Assembly (NCBI GenBank): GCA_030539795.1
Contig: JAUNXN010000003.1
Location: 1-39,486 of the forward strand
Length of the DNA: 39,486 bases
Reading direction: 5' to 3'
DNA from: Methanobrevibacter sp.
Lineage (GTDB): Archaea; Methanobacteriota; Methanobacteria; Methanobacteriales; Methanobacteriaceae
How positions within the stretch are numbered: position 1 is the first letter of the stretch; every line of letters begins with the position of its first letter. Shown here piece by piece: positions 1 to 7,056 of the stretch. The translations under genes and the position numbers were made by a program. The notes beneath the pieces were generated by a model that had not been told where the DNA came from, searched no databases, and saw only the letters and a program-made list of their open reading frames with translations.

Positions 1-13
1 CTTTTTTTAAAAA

Positions 14-685
14 TCAGTCTTTAAATTCCCTATAAATTCTCTTAACGCTGCCATCGGAGTTAAGCTCTATTTTAATTACATGATTATGTGAAATGTTATT
101 CCTATTTTCAAATTCATCATAGCGATTAACCCTTTCATCATCAAGAGTTTGGAAAAATTCATCATCGTCCTCATCAAGGAATCCTGGTTTAAACTCGTCA
201 CTGTCAGTCAAAACATCATCTTCATCAAAAAATTCGCTGAGGTTGTCATTAGCCCAATAGTTATAATCACCAACAGAATAATTTGCCGGCTCGCCATATC
301 TATTATATGCTTTAAATGTTTCTAAAGAGTATGGTAAACATACTATCATATGGAAATAGCCATATCTTGAAAATGTAATCAGATCAGCATCAGAAGGTCT
401 TGCGCTTGGTCCAGGATGTGAATGGACGGACCCAAAATATTTTGTGTTGATTGGTATCAATTCCGTGTGCACCATGGCGCCCGTTTCGCAGGTTTCTCCC
501 GGAACAAATATCAACCCGGTAATGTATAGAATTTTATTCTTTATTTCACCGTCAAAAAATGCAAGGAATTCATTTGGATAAGCTTTCTTTGAATAATAAA
601 TTACAGATTCCAGAACTTCCCTATCTATTCTGACTTCCTTGAATTCCTCATCGTCATTTCTGAATAGTTTAGATATGAAACTCAT
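14..685 (-). CDS. JAMM/MPN-domain metalloprotease (Mov34/PAD-1 family)
   Basis: This is a 223-residue protein with a complete zinc-binding JAMM signature: an upstream Glu39, then H88-S-H90, seven residues, S98 and D101 (HSHPGPSARPSDAD). Family members are zinc isopeptidases. Archaeal ones remove ubiquitin-like SAMP modifiers or cleave small substrates, but the substrate here is unknown. The JAMM core fills about residues 18-140. It is followed by a very acidic tail (about 150-190, rich in D and E) and a short basic/hydrophobic end, so the tail may be a docking segment. There is no signal peptide, so it should be cytoplasmic. It is the last gene of a minus-strand operon: its ATG overlaps the stop of the Thg1 gene by 4 bases (ATGA), so translation is probably coupled. 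Confidence 0.88.
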   Translation of the reverse strand: MSFISKLFRNDDEEFKEVRIDREVLESVIYYSKKAYPNEFLAFFDGEIKNKILYITGLIFVPGETCETGAMVHTELIPINTKYFGSVHSHPGPSARPSDADLITFSRYGYFHMIVCLPYSLETFKAYNRYGEPANYSVGDYNYWANDNLSEFFDEDDVLTDSDEFKPGFLDEDDDEFFQTLDDERVNRYDEFENRNNISHNHVIKIELNSDGSVKRIYREFKD

Positions 686-1404
686 TGAACCGCCCCAATT
701 TGCTTAAAGAATTCTTCGCTGAATTTTGGGAGTTCCCAATCTGTGTAAACATAACTTCTGTAGGAAGTTTGATTTTTATTATCCTTTTTATTGAATCCCA
801 CGACTTTTTTATTTTTCCTGTATATTCCGATTCCACGTTTTTTGTAAGTTTCAATATCATTTAAGTTAATGCCGTTTTGGAACAATAATTCATGTATGTC
901 ACTTAAATTCATGCCATTTATTTTATCGTTTGCTTCAGAATTTGGGTACTTTGATTTGAGGTATGAAATTCCGTGTGAGTTAACGCAATTCCTCCAGGAT
1001 TCATCCTGCCTCCATTTGAAATATTTTAGAATATCATCATTTGAAACAGGAATTACCCTTGAATCGAAAGCAGGGGGTTTTTTAAATTCAACATCATAAT
1101 GAATTACAAAAGAGCTAGAAGCGAAACTAGCAATTACAGAATCAATTTTTTCAATTCTTCCATCAAAAGGAACCTTATCCAAAAGCAAGCTTATTTCATC
1201 TGAAAAGGTATAGACAAACAGTGGTGAAAACTCCTTGAACAAATCCTCGCACACCTTTGCAATTACCTGATAAAATTTTTCATCATAGGGCTTGATGAGA
1301 TTTAAATCCTGAGCCAACTGATGAAAGCTTCTGCCGTCTAAGCGAATGATGATTTTTGAGTTTTTAGGAACTTTCAGTGATGAATAAACTTCATACTCTT
1401 TCAT
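682..1404 (-). CDS. thg1: tRNA(His) guanylyltransferase / Thg1-like protein
   Basis: Thg1-family enzymes add nucleotides in the 3'-to-5' direction to tRNA 5' ends. Archaeal members (TLPs) mostly perform template-dependent repair of truncated tRNA 5' ends, and some add G-1 to tRNA(His). Seen here: the RLDGRSFH motif at residues 21-28 with metal ligand D23, the FSDE motif at 67-70 with D69, and the conserved segment YFKWRQDESWRN at 128-139. The length of 240 aa is normal for the family. The start codon overlaps the aspartate dehydrogenase stop by one base (TAATG), and its own stop overlaps the start of the JAMM gene. The three genes therefore form a tightly coupled operon. Family assignment is secure; whether it acts in tRNA(His) maturation or in repair cannot be decided from sequence alone. 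Confidence 0.93.
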   Translation of the reverse strand: MKEYEVYSSLKVPKNSKIIIRLDGRSFHQLAQDLNLIKPYDEKFYQVIAKVCEDLFKEFSPLFVYTFSDEISLLLDKVPFDGRIEKIDSVIASFASSSFVIHYDVEFKKPPAFDSRVIPVSNDDILKYFKWRQDESWRNCVNSHGISYLKSKYPNSEANDKINGMNLSDIHELLFQNGINLNDIETYKKRGIGIYRKNKKVVGFNKKDNKNQTSYRSYVYTDWELPKFSEEFFKQIGAVQ

Positions 1405-2168
1405 TAGGCTCCCACACAGATGGTTTCATTAAAACTCTTGAGCAACCTTATGGCTGAAAGTGCGGCCAGCATGCTTGTTTTAGGATTTGCTTCGCAAGGT
1501 AGGTTCATTGTTAGTGTCCTAAACTCACCGAAGTCCCCTTTTGCGGTAATCTCATGAACATTCCTATCAACTTTAGGATCAACAATTATCTTTACAGTGA
1601 TGTCCATCTGACAGGCAATGCTGATTGTTGCTGCAACATTAATGTTTAATGGGAATTCTTTTACAGCTTCAGAAGCTTTTCCTTCAAACAACACTTCCTC
1701 TTTATCTATATTTTTACCAAGAGATTTTGGAGATTTACGGGTTACAAGATTAACTTCTTTAAGACCAAATTTGGCAACCGCCTTAATTCCATCCAAACCG
1801 ACAATTGCGCCTGAAGGCAAATGAACTTTGGCATTGTTTTGTTTAGCGATTTTTTCAATATTGTAATAAAAGTCCATATCCATAAATGCGCCAATGCTCA
1901 TAACAATCATGTCACATCCTTTTTCTAGGACTTTTGGTGCAAATTCCCTAACTGAATCCGGTGACGCACATTCCAGGATTAAATCGACATTATCAACCAT
2001 ATCATCAAAATCAAGTGCAGCAACACCTCCGGCTAAACTTGCCAAATTTTCCGCTCTTTCAATATCCTTATCAAAAAAATATTCAATATCAATGCCATTA
2101 TCTTCAGAGACTATGCTTGTTGTAATAATGTTAGCGATAGCTCCACAGCCAATAATACCTACTTTCAT
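1404..2168 (-). CDS. nadX: L-aspartate dehydrogenase (NAD biosynthesis)
   Basis: A 254-residue NAD(P)-dependent oxidoreductase that converts L-aspartate to iminoaspartate, the substrate of quinolinate synthase. It substitutes for the oxygen-dependent oxidase NadB, which suits a strict anaerobe. The N-terminal Rossmann fold has GCGAIA at residues 7-12. The family-specific segments LPSGAIVGLDGIKA (117-130) and PLNINVAAT (173-181) are present, and H205 in RNVHEI corresponds to the catalytic histidine. It is the first gene of the operon with Thg1 and the JAMM protein. The start ATG is preceded by GTGATACT, a weak GTGAT-type ribosome binding site. No functional link to tRNA repair is evident beyond co-transcription. 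Confidence 0.92.
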   Translation of the reverse strand: MKVGIIGCGAIANIITTSIVSEDNGIDIEYFFDKDIERAENLASLAGGVAALDFDDMVDNVDLILECASPDSVREFAPKVLEKGCDMIVMSIGAFMDMDFYYNIEKIAKQNNAKVHLPSGAIVGLDGIKAVAKFGLKEVNLVTRKSPKSLGKNIDKEEVLFEGKASEAVKEFPLNINVAATISIACQMDITVKIIVDPKVDRNVHEITAKGDFGEFRTLTMNLPCEANPKTSMLAALSAIRLLKSFNETICVGA

Positions 2169-2206
2169 AGTATCACACTAAAAAAAAGTTATAAAAAAAG
2201 AATTTA

Positions 2207-2230
2207 TGAAAGATTAATTATAATCTTTCA
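2207..2230 (-). terminator. Hairpin terminator containing the PRC-barrel gene stop codon
   Basis: Perfect 10-bp inverted repeat: TGAAAGATTA (2207-2216), loop ATTA, TAATCTTTCA (2221-2230). On the minus strand it is followed by two long T-tracts (complement of 2180-2200). The stop codon of the PRC-barrel gene (2218-2220) lies in the loop. Confidence 0.75.
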
Positions 2231-2619
2231 GCACCGAATTGGACTTGAGTCTCTTGTGGTTGAGTTTCAGGTTGTTTTGGAGGTACAGCTTCAGGGATTT
2301 GTGGTTCTGGGTTTACTTTTTTAATATCCCTTGGGTTGATTAGCATAATATCTCCAATAGCTTGAACTTTATCAAAGTCCACAGTTAATAAATCACTTTG
2401 GAAAGACCTCATATCATTTTCTTCAGGTACTTCTCCACGGATACTTCCTAAAAATGTATTGATAACTCCAGTAGGTTTTCTTTCATGTTCAATAGCTCTA
2501 ACTTGTAATTTTGAAATAGTTCCTAATCTAATATTAAGAATAACATCTTCTACACGACCAACATAATGACCTGTGTTGGTATAAATATCTAAACTGCGTA
2601 ATTTTGAAACTTCTACCAT
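2218..2619 (-). CDS. PRC-barrel domain protein
   Basis: A 133-residue protein. Residues 1-98 form one PRC-barrel: it opens with VSKLRSLDIYTNTGHYVGRVEDVIL, here cited in two parts as VSKLRSLDIY (4-13) and GHYVGRVEDVIL (17-28), and ends with IGDIMLINPRDIKK. The last 35 residues are a low-complexity Pro/Gln tail. PRC-barrels are small beta-barrel adaptor domains. In archaea, stand-alone PRC-barrel proteins have been linked to FtsZ/SepF-based cell division (CdpB-type), and that is one possible role here, but it is inference. The gene is monocistronic. Its start is preceded by a GTGGTG ribosome binding site 5-6 bases upstream and an AT-rich promoter shared divergently with the tRNA-binding protein gene. 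Confidence 0.85.
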   Translation of the reverse strand: MVEVSKLRSLDIYTNTGHYVGRVEDVILNIRLGTISKLQVRAIEHERKPTGVINTFLGSIRGEVPEENDMRSFQSDLLTVDFDKVQAIGDIMLINPRDIKKVNPEPQIPEAVPPKQPETQPQETQVQFGAERL

Positions 2620-2732
2620 TTTTACACCACAACATAATATAATAATTAAATAAATATGTATAAATTTATTTTATTGTTAATATAAATAGTTTTTGTTTTT
2701 AAAAGTTGAAAATCAGCCCATTTAACAAAAAA

Positions 2733-2740
2733 TTTATAAA
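2733..2740 (+). promoter_or_regulatory. TATA box of the tRNA-binding protein gene
   Basis: TTTATAAA lies about 45 bases upstream of the ATG at 2785, inside a 165-base divergent AT-rich region. A start site about 25 bases downstream would leave a short leader containing the GAGG ribosome binding site at 2773-2776. Confidence 0.5.
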
Positions 2741-2784
2741 ATTATAAATTTAAAATATAATTTAGACAAAAAAGAGGACTTCAA

Positions 2785-3507
2785 ATGTGGGATACAACAA
2801 AAGATTACAGAATTTTAGTGGCAAGTAAAGCAAGAGAAAATTATATGAATCTCATTCCGACAGCTTCTTTTAGGGGAAGTTGGAATAAAAAACAAGCTAT
2901 TGACATGGGAAAACAGATGAATAGTGATTTTCAATCATTAACTTATTCCTACTTAGAAGGAGACGAATTAGTAAATTCTCCAGATGTTGCTGCATTGAAA
3001 GAAAAAGCAGAAAAGATTATTGAATATTTGGGTGGTCCCGACTGGAATAAGAAATTCTTAAGCAATGCACCTAAAGAAGATCGGGAAAAAACCCAAGAGA
3101 ATATTGCAAAAGTGAGATTTTTCCTAGACACAATTATCGGCTTAAAAGACAGGTTGGCATTGGGACCCATCAATGACCCCATCATGGGTGTTGACATCAA
3201 GGTTGGGGAAGTTATGAGCGTTACAAAACATCCGAAAAATGATAACCTCTTAATATGTAATGTCAATTTAGGAAAACGTGCCATTACAGTTGTCACCAAT
3301 GATTTGAATGTTAAAGACAACAATAAAGTTGGCGTCTCCTTACTCCCACCGCAGGCATTTAGTGACATTGTAAGCGAAGGAATGTTTCTTGGAATGGACG
3401 GAAGCATCCTCAAAGATGTGGGTGGAGAACTTGGAGAAATGCCTAAAGGAATACCGATGGAGTCCCTCAACGAAACACGTAACCTTGTCGAAAATTATTT
3501 AAAATAA
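2785..3507 (+). CDS. tRNA-binding domain protein (EMAP/Trbp111 type)
   Basis: A 240-residue protein. Residues about 134-238 match the OB-fold tRNA-binding domain found in Trbp111, EMAP-II and the C-terminus of some methionyl-tRNA synthetases: VDIKVGEVMSVTKHP (136-150), VNLGKRAITVVTNDL and the closing GEMPKGIP. The N-terminal 130 residues are helical and charged and match no family I recognise. Such proteins bind the tRNA outer corner and act as synthetase cofactors or chaperones. The fused N-terminal part may dock a synthetase, but this is inference. The gene is monocistronic, with GAGG upstream of the ATG and a strong hairpin/T-tract at the 3' end. Confidence 0.82.
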   Translation: MWDTTKDYRILVASKARENYMNLIPTASFRGSWNKKQAIDMGKQMNSDFQSLTYSYLEGDELVNSPDVAALKEKAEKIIEYLGGPDWNKKFLSNAPKEDREKTQENIAKVRFFLDTIIGLKDRLALGPINDPIMGVDIKVGEVMSVTKHPKNDNLLICNVNLGKRAITVVTNDLNVKDNNKVGVSLLPPQAFSDIVSEGMFLGMDGSILKDVGGELGEMPKGIPMESLNETRNLVENYLK

Positions 3508-3532
3508 GTTTAATTACTTATTTTCTTTTTTT
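3501..3532 (+). terminator. Hairpin terminator overlapping the tRNA-binding protein stop codon
   Basis: Perfect 9-bp inverted repeat AAAATAAGT (3501-3509) / ACTTATTTT (3516-3524) with loop TTAATT, then C and seven T. The stop TAA (3505-3507) lies inside the 5' arm. Confidence 0.78.
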
Positions 3533-3562
3533 ATTATCAAATATATTTTAAAGACAAAAATC

Positions 3563-4975
3563 CTACCTTAAATTCAAACCAATCAATTTTGTCTTTGTCA
3601 TCTCTTCTACAGCATATTTAATTCCTTCTTTTCCAACACCACTGCTTTTAAATCCACCAAATGGCATGTTATCGGTTCTGAAAGTGGATTGCTTATTCAC
3701 AAATACGGTTCCCGCTTCAATTTCCTGAGCACACCTCATTGCAAGTGCATAATCATTTGTAAATACTCCTGCCTGCAAGCCATAATCTGTATCATTTGCT
3801 ACCTTAATAGCCTCATCAACATCACTAACACGAATGATAGGTGCAACAGGACCAAATGTTTCGTTAATGACCAAATCCATCTCCGGTGTGACATTATCTA
3901 TTACTGTAGCTTCATAAAAGGCACCGTCACGAACACCCCCAGTCAATATTTTTGCACCCTCATTGACTGCATTGTTTACAGTTTCCTCAACCTGCATTGC
4001 CGCTTTTTCGGATATCAAAGTTCCCAAAGTAGTTTTACTATCTGAAGGGTCCCCCATGACCAATTTTTCAGTTTCAAAAACCAATTTTTCTGCAAATTCA
4101 TCTGCAATGCCATTATCCACAATGATTCTTTTAACGCCCATGCAGACCTGTCCGGCATTTAAGAATGCACCGTTGATAACACCTTTTACTGCCTTGTCAA
4201 TATCTGCATCAGCAAAAACAATCATCGGATCGTTTCCGCCAAGTTCCAAAGTTACCTTTTTCATCCCCGCTTTCTGTGATATCATCATTCCTGTTGTTAT
4301 GCTTCCAGTAAATGAAATCTTATTAACGTCCGGTGATGTTACAAGATGGTCTCCGACTTCAGATCCGTATCCAGTTACCGTATTTACGACACCATCCGGA
4401 AATTCCTCATTCAAAAGTTCGCAAAACTTCATTACAGTTAATGGTGCTTCTGTTGGCGGCTTTACAATCACGGTGTTTTTACAGGCAATTGCTGGTGCGA
4501 TTTTATGGATTGTTAGGTTTAGAGGATAGTTAAATGGAGTAATTGCTGCAACAACACCCAATGGCAAACGTTGGGTAAATGCAAAAAATCCTTTGCCGTT
4601 TAAACCGGCATCTAAAGGGACGCTTTCCCCATAGATTCTTTTTGCTTCCTCTGCAGCCAACTTCATTGTTTCAATGGACCTGTCAAGCTCAACCAAAGAT
4701 TCATTGATTGGCTTTCCGACTTCCAATGTCAATAATCTGGCAAAGTCTTCGCGGTTGGCCTTTAACTTTTCAACTACATTGAATAACTTATTTGAAACTT
4801 TAAAAGCAGACATCTCACATAAGCTTTCTTTGGCATTATTCGCTCCAGCAATTGCCAAATCTGCAGTCTGCCTATGGGCAATAGGCACAGTATCGATTAC
4901 TTCACCATTGTAAGGGTTAATTACATCTTCTAAATCTTCACTTGAAATGTGTTTTCCACCAATCAACATATCCAT
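3563..4975 (-). CDS. cofA: NAD-dependent aldehyde dehydrogenase, CofA-like lactaldehyde dehydrogenase
   Basis: A 470-residue ALDH-superfamily enzyme with all catalytic residues: PFNY with N149, TLELGG with E244, and nucleophile C278 in NAGQVCMG. ETFGPVAPI and MPFGGFKSSGVGKEG in the C-terminal third complete the family signature. The length and methanogen context fit the lactaldehyde dehydrogenase of Methanocaldococcus (CofA), which oxidises L-lactaldehyde to L-lactate for the side chain of coenzyme F420. Other aldehydes such as succinate semialdehyde or glyceraldehyde-3-phosphate are possible, so the gene symbol is tentative. It is monocistronic and convergent with the tRNA-binding protein gene. 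Its start lies only 50 bases from the likely start of the divergent TMEM175 gene. TAAGGTGATAAAATG gives a clear GGTGAT ribosome binding site. Confidence 0.82.
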   Translation of the reverse strand: MDMLIGGKHISSEDLEDVINPYNGEVIDTVPIAHRQTADLAIAGANNAKESLCEMSAFKVSNKLFNVVEKLKANREDFARLLTLEVGKPINESLVELDRSIETMKLAAEEAKRIYGESVPLDAGLNGKGFFAFTQRLPLGVVAAITPFNYPLNLTIHKIAPAIACKNTVIVKPPTEAPLTVMKFCELLNEEFPDGVVNTVTGYGSEVGDHLVTSPDVNKISFTGSITTGMMISQKAGMKKVTLELGGNDPMIVFADADIDKAVKGVINGAFLNAGQVCMGVKRIIVDNGIADEFAEKLVFETEKLVMGDPSDSKTTLGTLISEKAAMQVEETVNNAVNEGAKILTGGVRDGAFYEATVIDNVTPEMDLVINETFGPVAPIIRVSDVDEAIKVANDTDYGLQAGVFTNDYALAMRCAQEIEAGTVFVNKQSTFRTDNMPFGGFKSSGVGKEGIKYAVEEMTKTKLIGLNLR

Positions 4976-4996
4976 TTTATCACCTTAATCTTAATA

Positions 4997-5004
4997 TTTA
5001 TATT
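4997..5004 (+). promoter_or_regulatory. TATA box suggesting a leaderless TMEM175 transcript
   Basis: TTTATATT is centred about 25 bases upstream of the ATG at 5026. Archaeal initiation about 25 bases downstream of TATA would start at the ATG itself. No ribosome binding site is visible (AATATTCACCCATG), in line with a leaderless mRNA. Confidence 0.45.
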
Positions 5005-5025
5005 AAAAGCAATAAATATTCACCC

Positions 5026-5607
5026 ATGCAAACAACTAGATTTGAAACATTTTTCGATGCAATTCTGGCAATCATCATTACAGTTCTAGTTTTGAAAATC
5101 CCGCAACCTGCATCACCTACATTGGAGGCTTTGTTTGGATTAAACACAATTTATGTGGCATATTTGATAAGTTTCCTGATATTATTCAACATTTGGTATG
5201 CCAACCATAACCTATTCCAAGTAGTTGATACAATTGACAACACCTCTGTTTGGTTTTACGGGACAATGACATTTGTTATTTCTCTTTTGCCTTATTTCAC
5301 TATTTGGCTTGCAAACAATGTTTATTCCATTCCTGCAGAGACCATGTTCGGATTAATTTTTATAGTAACCCATATTTTAAGTACATTGGCCACACGGGCA
5401 ATTTACAGAAGCAACCCTTATAATCAGGAATTAATGGACTTGCATTTTGACTCGTATTATATGAATCTGCCTATTATAATTTTAATAATTGGGTTTATTT
5501 TAACTTACACAATTTACGTTCCGGGAATATATGTCTGCTGTTTATTGTCAATCATCATGTGGATTTTACTTGGAAGAATAATGAGGGAACATTATGATGG
5601 AAACTGA
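5026..5607 (+). CDS. TMEM175-family potassium channel-like protein, copy 1
   Basis: A 193-residue membrane protein with about six transmembrane helices. The first helix carries the TMEM175 (DUF1211) signature in the form RFETFFDAILAIIITVLVL at residues 5-23, where most family members have R-x-x-x-F-S-D. Prokaryotic TMEM175 proteins are tetrameric potassium channels gated by hydrophobic residues of helix 1. The longer frame from 4942 would overlap the aldehyde dehydrogenase start and adds no family sequence, so the ATG at 5026 was chosen. Its 3' end overlaps copy 2 by 14 bases. The serine of the FSD motif is replaced by Phe, so conduction properties may differ. The assignment rests on the helix 1 motif and topology. 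Confidence 0.8.
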   Translation: MQTTRFETFFDAILAIIITVLVLKIPQPASPTLEALFGLNTIYVAYLISFLILFNIWYANHNLFQVVDTIDNTSVWFYGTMTFVISLLPYFTIWLANNVYSIPAETMFGLIFIVTHILSTLATRAIYRSNPYNQELMDLHFDSYYMNLPIIILIIGFILTYTIYVPGIYVCCLLSIIMWILLGRIMREHYDGN

Positions 5608-6169
5608 TAGATTTGAAGCGTTCATTGATGCCATTCTGGCAATTATAATTACAATCATTGTTTTGGAAATACCTCTTGCAAGCTCAGGAAGTTGGGAGGC
5701 ACTTTATGAGCTACGGTATGAATTCATAATTTATGCAGTCAGCTTTATTGTGTGCTTCAACTTTTGGAATTACAACAACAACCTATTTAGCATCGTGAAT
5801 AGAATTGACCCTAAAGTTATTTGGTCTATGGGAATCACATTGTTTGTATTCTCACTATTACCTTACTTTACAACCTTCGTTGGGGAAAATTTCTATGAAT
5901 TCCTCCCGCAATTCCTTTATGGCTTGTGTTTCATCATCACTGCAATTTTATCCATGGTCATCGGAGAATACTTGAAAAAAGCAGATCCTGGAAATATTGC
6001 GTTGCAACTTGCATTAGCGGACCATTATCCTATGTATTCAACAATTATTTTGGTTTCCATAGGAATCATAATAGGATACCTCTTTTATCCTCCTGCGATT
6101 ATGGTAAGTTGCTTAATTTCAATAATTTTTGTATGGCTCATGCCAAAAATCCGAAGCCATTTGAATTGA
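5594..6169 (+). CDS. TMEM175-family potassium channel-like protein, copy 2
   Basis: A 191-residue paralogue of the preceding gene. It has the same helix 1 signature (RFEAFIDAILAIIITIIVL) near residues 6-24, and parallel blocks such as FSLLPYFTTFVGENFY against ISLLPYFTIWLANNVY in copy 1. Here the FSD motif reads FID. The ATG at 5594 lies inside the end of copy 1 (14-base overlap in another frame); a second ATG at 5597 is equally possible. The overlap implies co-translation, and equal synthesis would allow a heteromeric channel, which is inference. A hairpin with a T-tract follows the stop. Confidence 0.8.
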   Translation: MMETDRFEAFIDAILAIIITIIVLEIPLASSGSWEALYELRYEFIIYAVSFIVCFNFWNYNNNLFSIVNRIDPKVIWSMGITLFVFSLLPYFTTFVGENFYEFLPQFLYGLCFIITAILSMVIGEYLKKADPGNIALQLALADHYPMYSTIILVSIGIIIGYLFYPPAIMVSCLISIIFVWLMPKIRSHLN

Positions 6170-6179
6170 AGTGAGAGGT

Positions 6180-6218
6180 GCATTTCAAGTGTAACTGCTT
6201 GAGATGCTTACTTTTTTT
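6180..6218 (+). terminator. Hairpin terminator of the TMEM175 pair
   Basis: Ten-bp stem with one G-T wobble: GCATTTCAAG (6180-6189), loop TGTAACTG, CTTGAGATGC (6198-6207), followed by seven T at 6212-6218. It starts 10 bases after the stop codon at 6169. Confidence 0.7.
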
Positions 6219-6846
6219 AAATTGTGTGCAAAAATTACTTTTTTAAATTATTTACCAGTTATTTAGAAATATTTTTAATTTTCATTGATAAAAACCTAAA
6301 ATAAGAAAATTGAATTTTCAAATTAGGGAATATGGAAAAAATCTTGAGTTACTAGGAAGAAAATTTATTCCAATAATTTTGTAGGCATAGTTTAAATCAA
6401 TGCGGCCTATTTAAAAAAGACTCAAATTGACATTTAACATTTAAGTTTCATTTATACTGATAATTATATATGCAAAAGTTCTGATTTGAAAAAATAAGAA
6501 AATTTTAAAAAATCATATTTTTAACCAAAATTTTAATAATTTTTAGAGATTTCAAAAGTAATACAAGTTATCATGAATGTAATACAAAAAAATAAAATTT
6601 TAAAAATACGGACAAGGAAACCTTTAATATAACAATAACTTTCAATAATAGCTCCCTCAATAAGAATAACATAAATTCACAGCAAAAATATGGAATTCAA
6701 AAGAAGATCATTAATTATTAGAAAAAAATTCAATTCAAGAAAAAGCATGAAAAAAGTTTATTTAACTACATTTAAAATGAAATAGCCTTAATGAAAAAAT
6801 AAAACCATTATAATTAATGAAAATAAAAATAAAAGATTTAAAAATC
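6219..6846. other. AT-rich intergenic stretch without recognisable genes
   Basis: About 630 bases between the TMEM175 terminator and the pilin terminator. I see many stops in all frames, A/T homopolymer runs and no frame above 60 codons. There is no tRNA-like cloverleaf, CRISPR repeat or clear TATA-plus-RBS unit. Both neighbouring operons end towards it, so it needs no promoter. It may hold decayed sequence or an unrecognised small RNA. Confidence 0.6.
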
Positions 6847-6862
6847 GAAGTGAAAACACTTC
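6847..6862 (-). terminator. Short hairpin downstream of the pilin gene
   Basis: Perfect 6-bp repeat GAAGTG / CACTTC with a four-base loop. On the minus strand it is followed by GATTTTTAAA. It lies 11 bases past the pilin stop and is the likely 3' end of the tadC-pilin transcript. Confidence 0.6.
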
Positions 6863-6873
6863 TTATTTAAATA

Positions 6874-7056
6874 TTATTTAAAGTAGTTTCCAAGAGTTTT
6901 CAGCTGATTGTTGAATTCATTGACTTCCTTTGATGAAATTTCACTGCTTAAATCACTCATATAATTATTATACATATAAATAGCCAGCAAAACTACAACC
7001 ATTATCCCGCCAAAGAGCAAAATCAGTTCTGCAGATGCTTGGCCGGTTTCATCCAT
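6874..7056 (-). CDS. Archaeal type IV pilin with class III signal peptide
   Basis: A 60-residue protein beginning MDETGQASAELILL. It contains the exact archaeal class III prepilin motif QxSxExxxL at residues 6-14, with predicted cleavage between G5 and Q6 by an EppA/PibD-type peptidase. A hydrophobic helix (about 12-28) then acts as scaffold for pilus assembly. The mature protein of about 55 residues ends in a charged amphipathic segment (DLSSEISSKEVNEFNNQLK). The ATG overlaps the tadC stop by one base (TAATG), so pilin translation is coupled to the membrane assembly protein. No ATPase or peptidase gene lies nearby, so the rest of the machinery must be elsewhere. Confidence 0.85.
   Translation of the reverse strand: MDETGQASAELILLFGGIMVVVLLAIYMYNNYMSDLSSEISSKEVNEFNNQLKTLGNYFK

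Noticed and set aside
669-860. Antisense and out-of-frame open frames inside large genes (for example in the Thg1, NRPS, carB and aldehyde dehydrogenase genes)
   Set aside because: They lie wholly within strongly supported genes, lack ribosome binding sites and show no family motifs.
4942-5025. N-terminal extension of the first TMEM175 gene
   Set aside because: It would overlap the aldehyde dehydrogenase start, and the 28 extra residues (Cys, Tyr, Asn-rich) are not part of the family. A TATA box fits the ATG at 5026.
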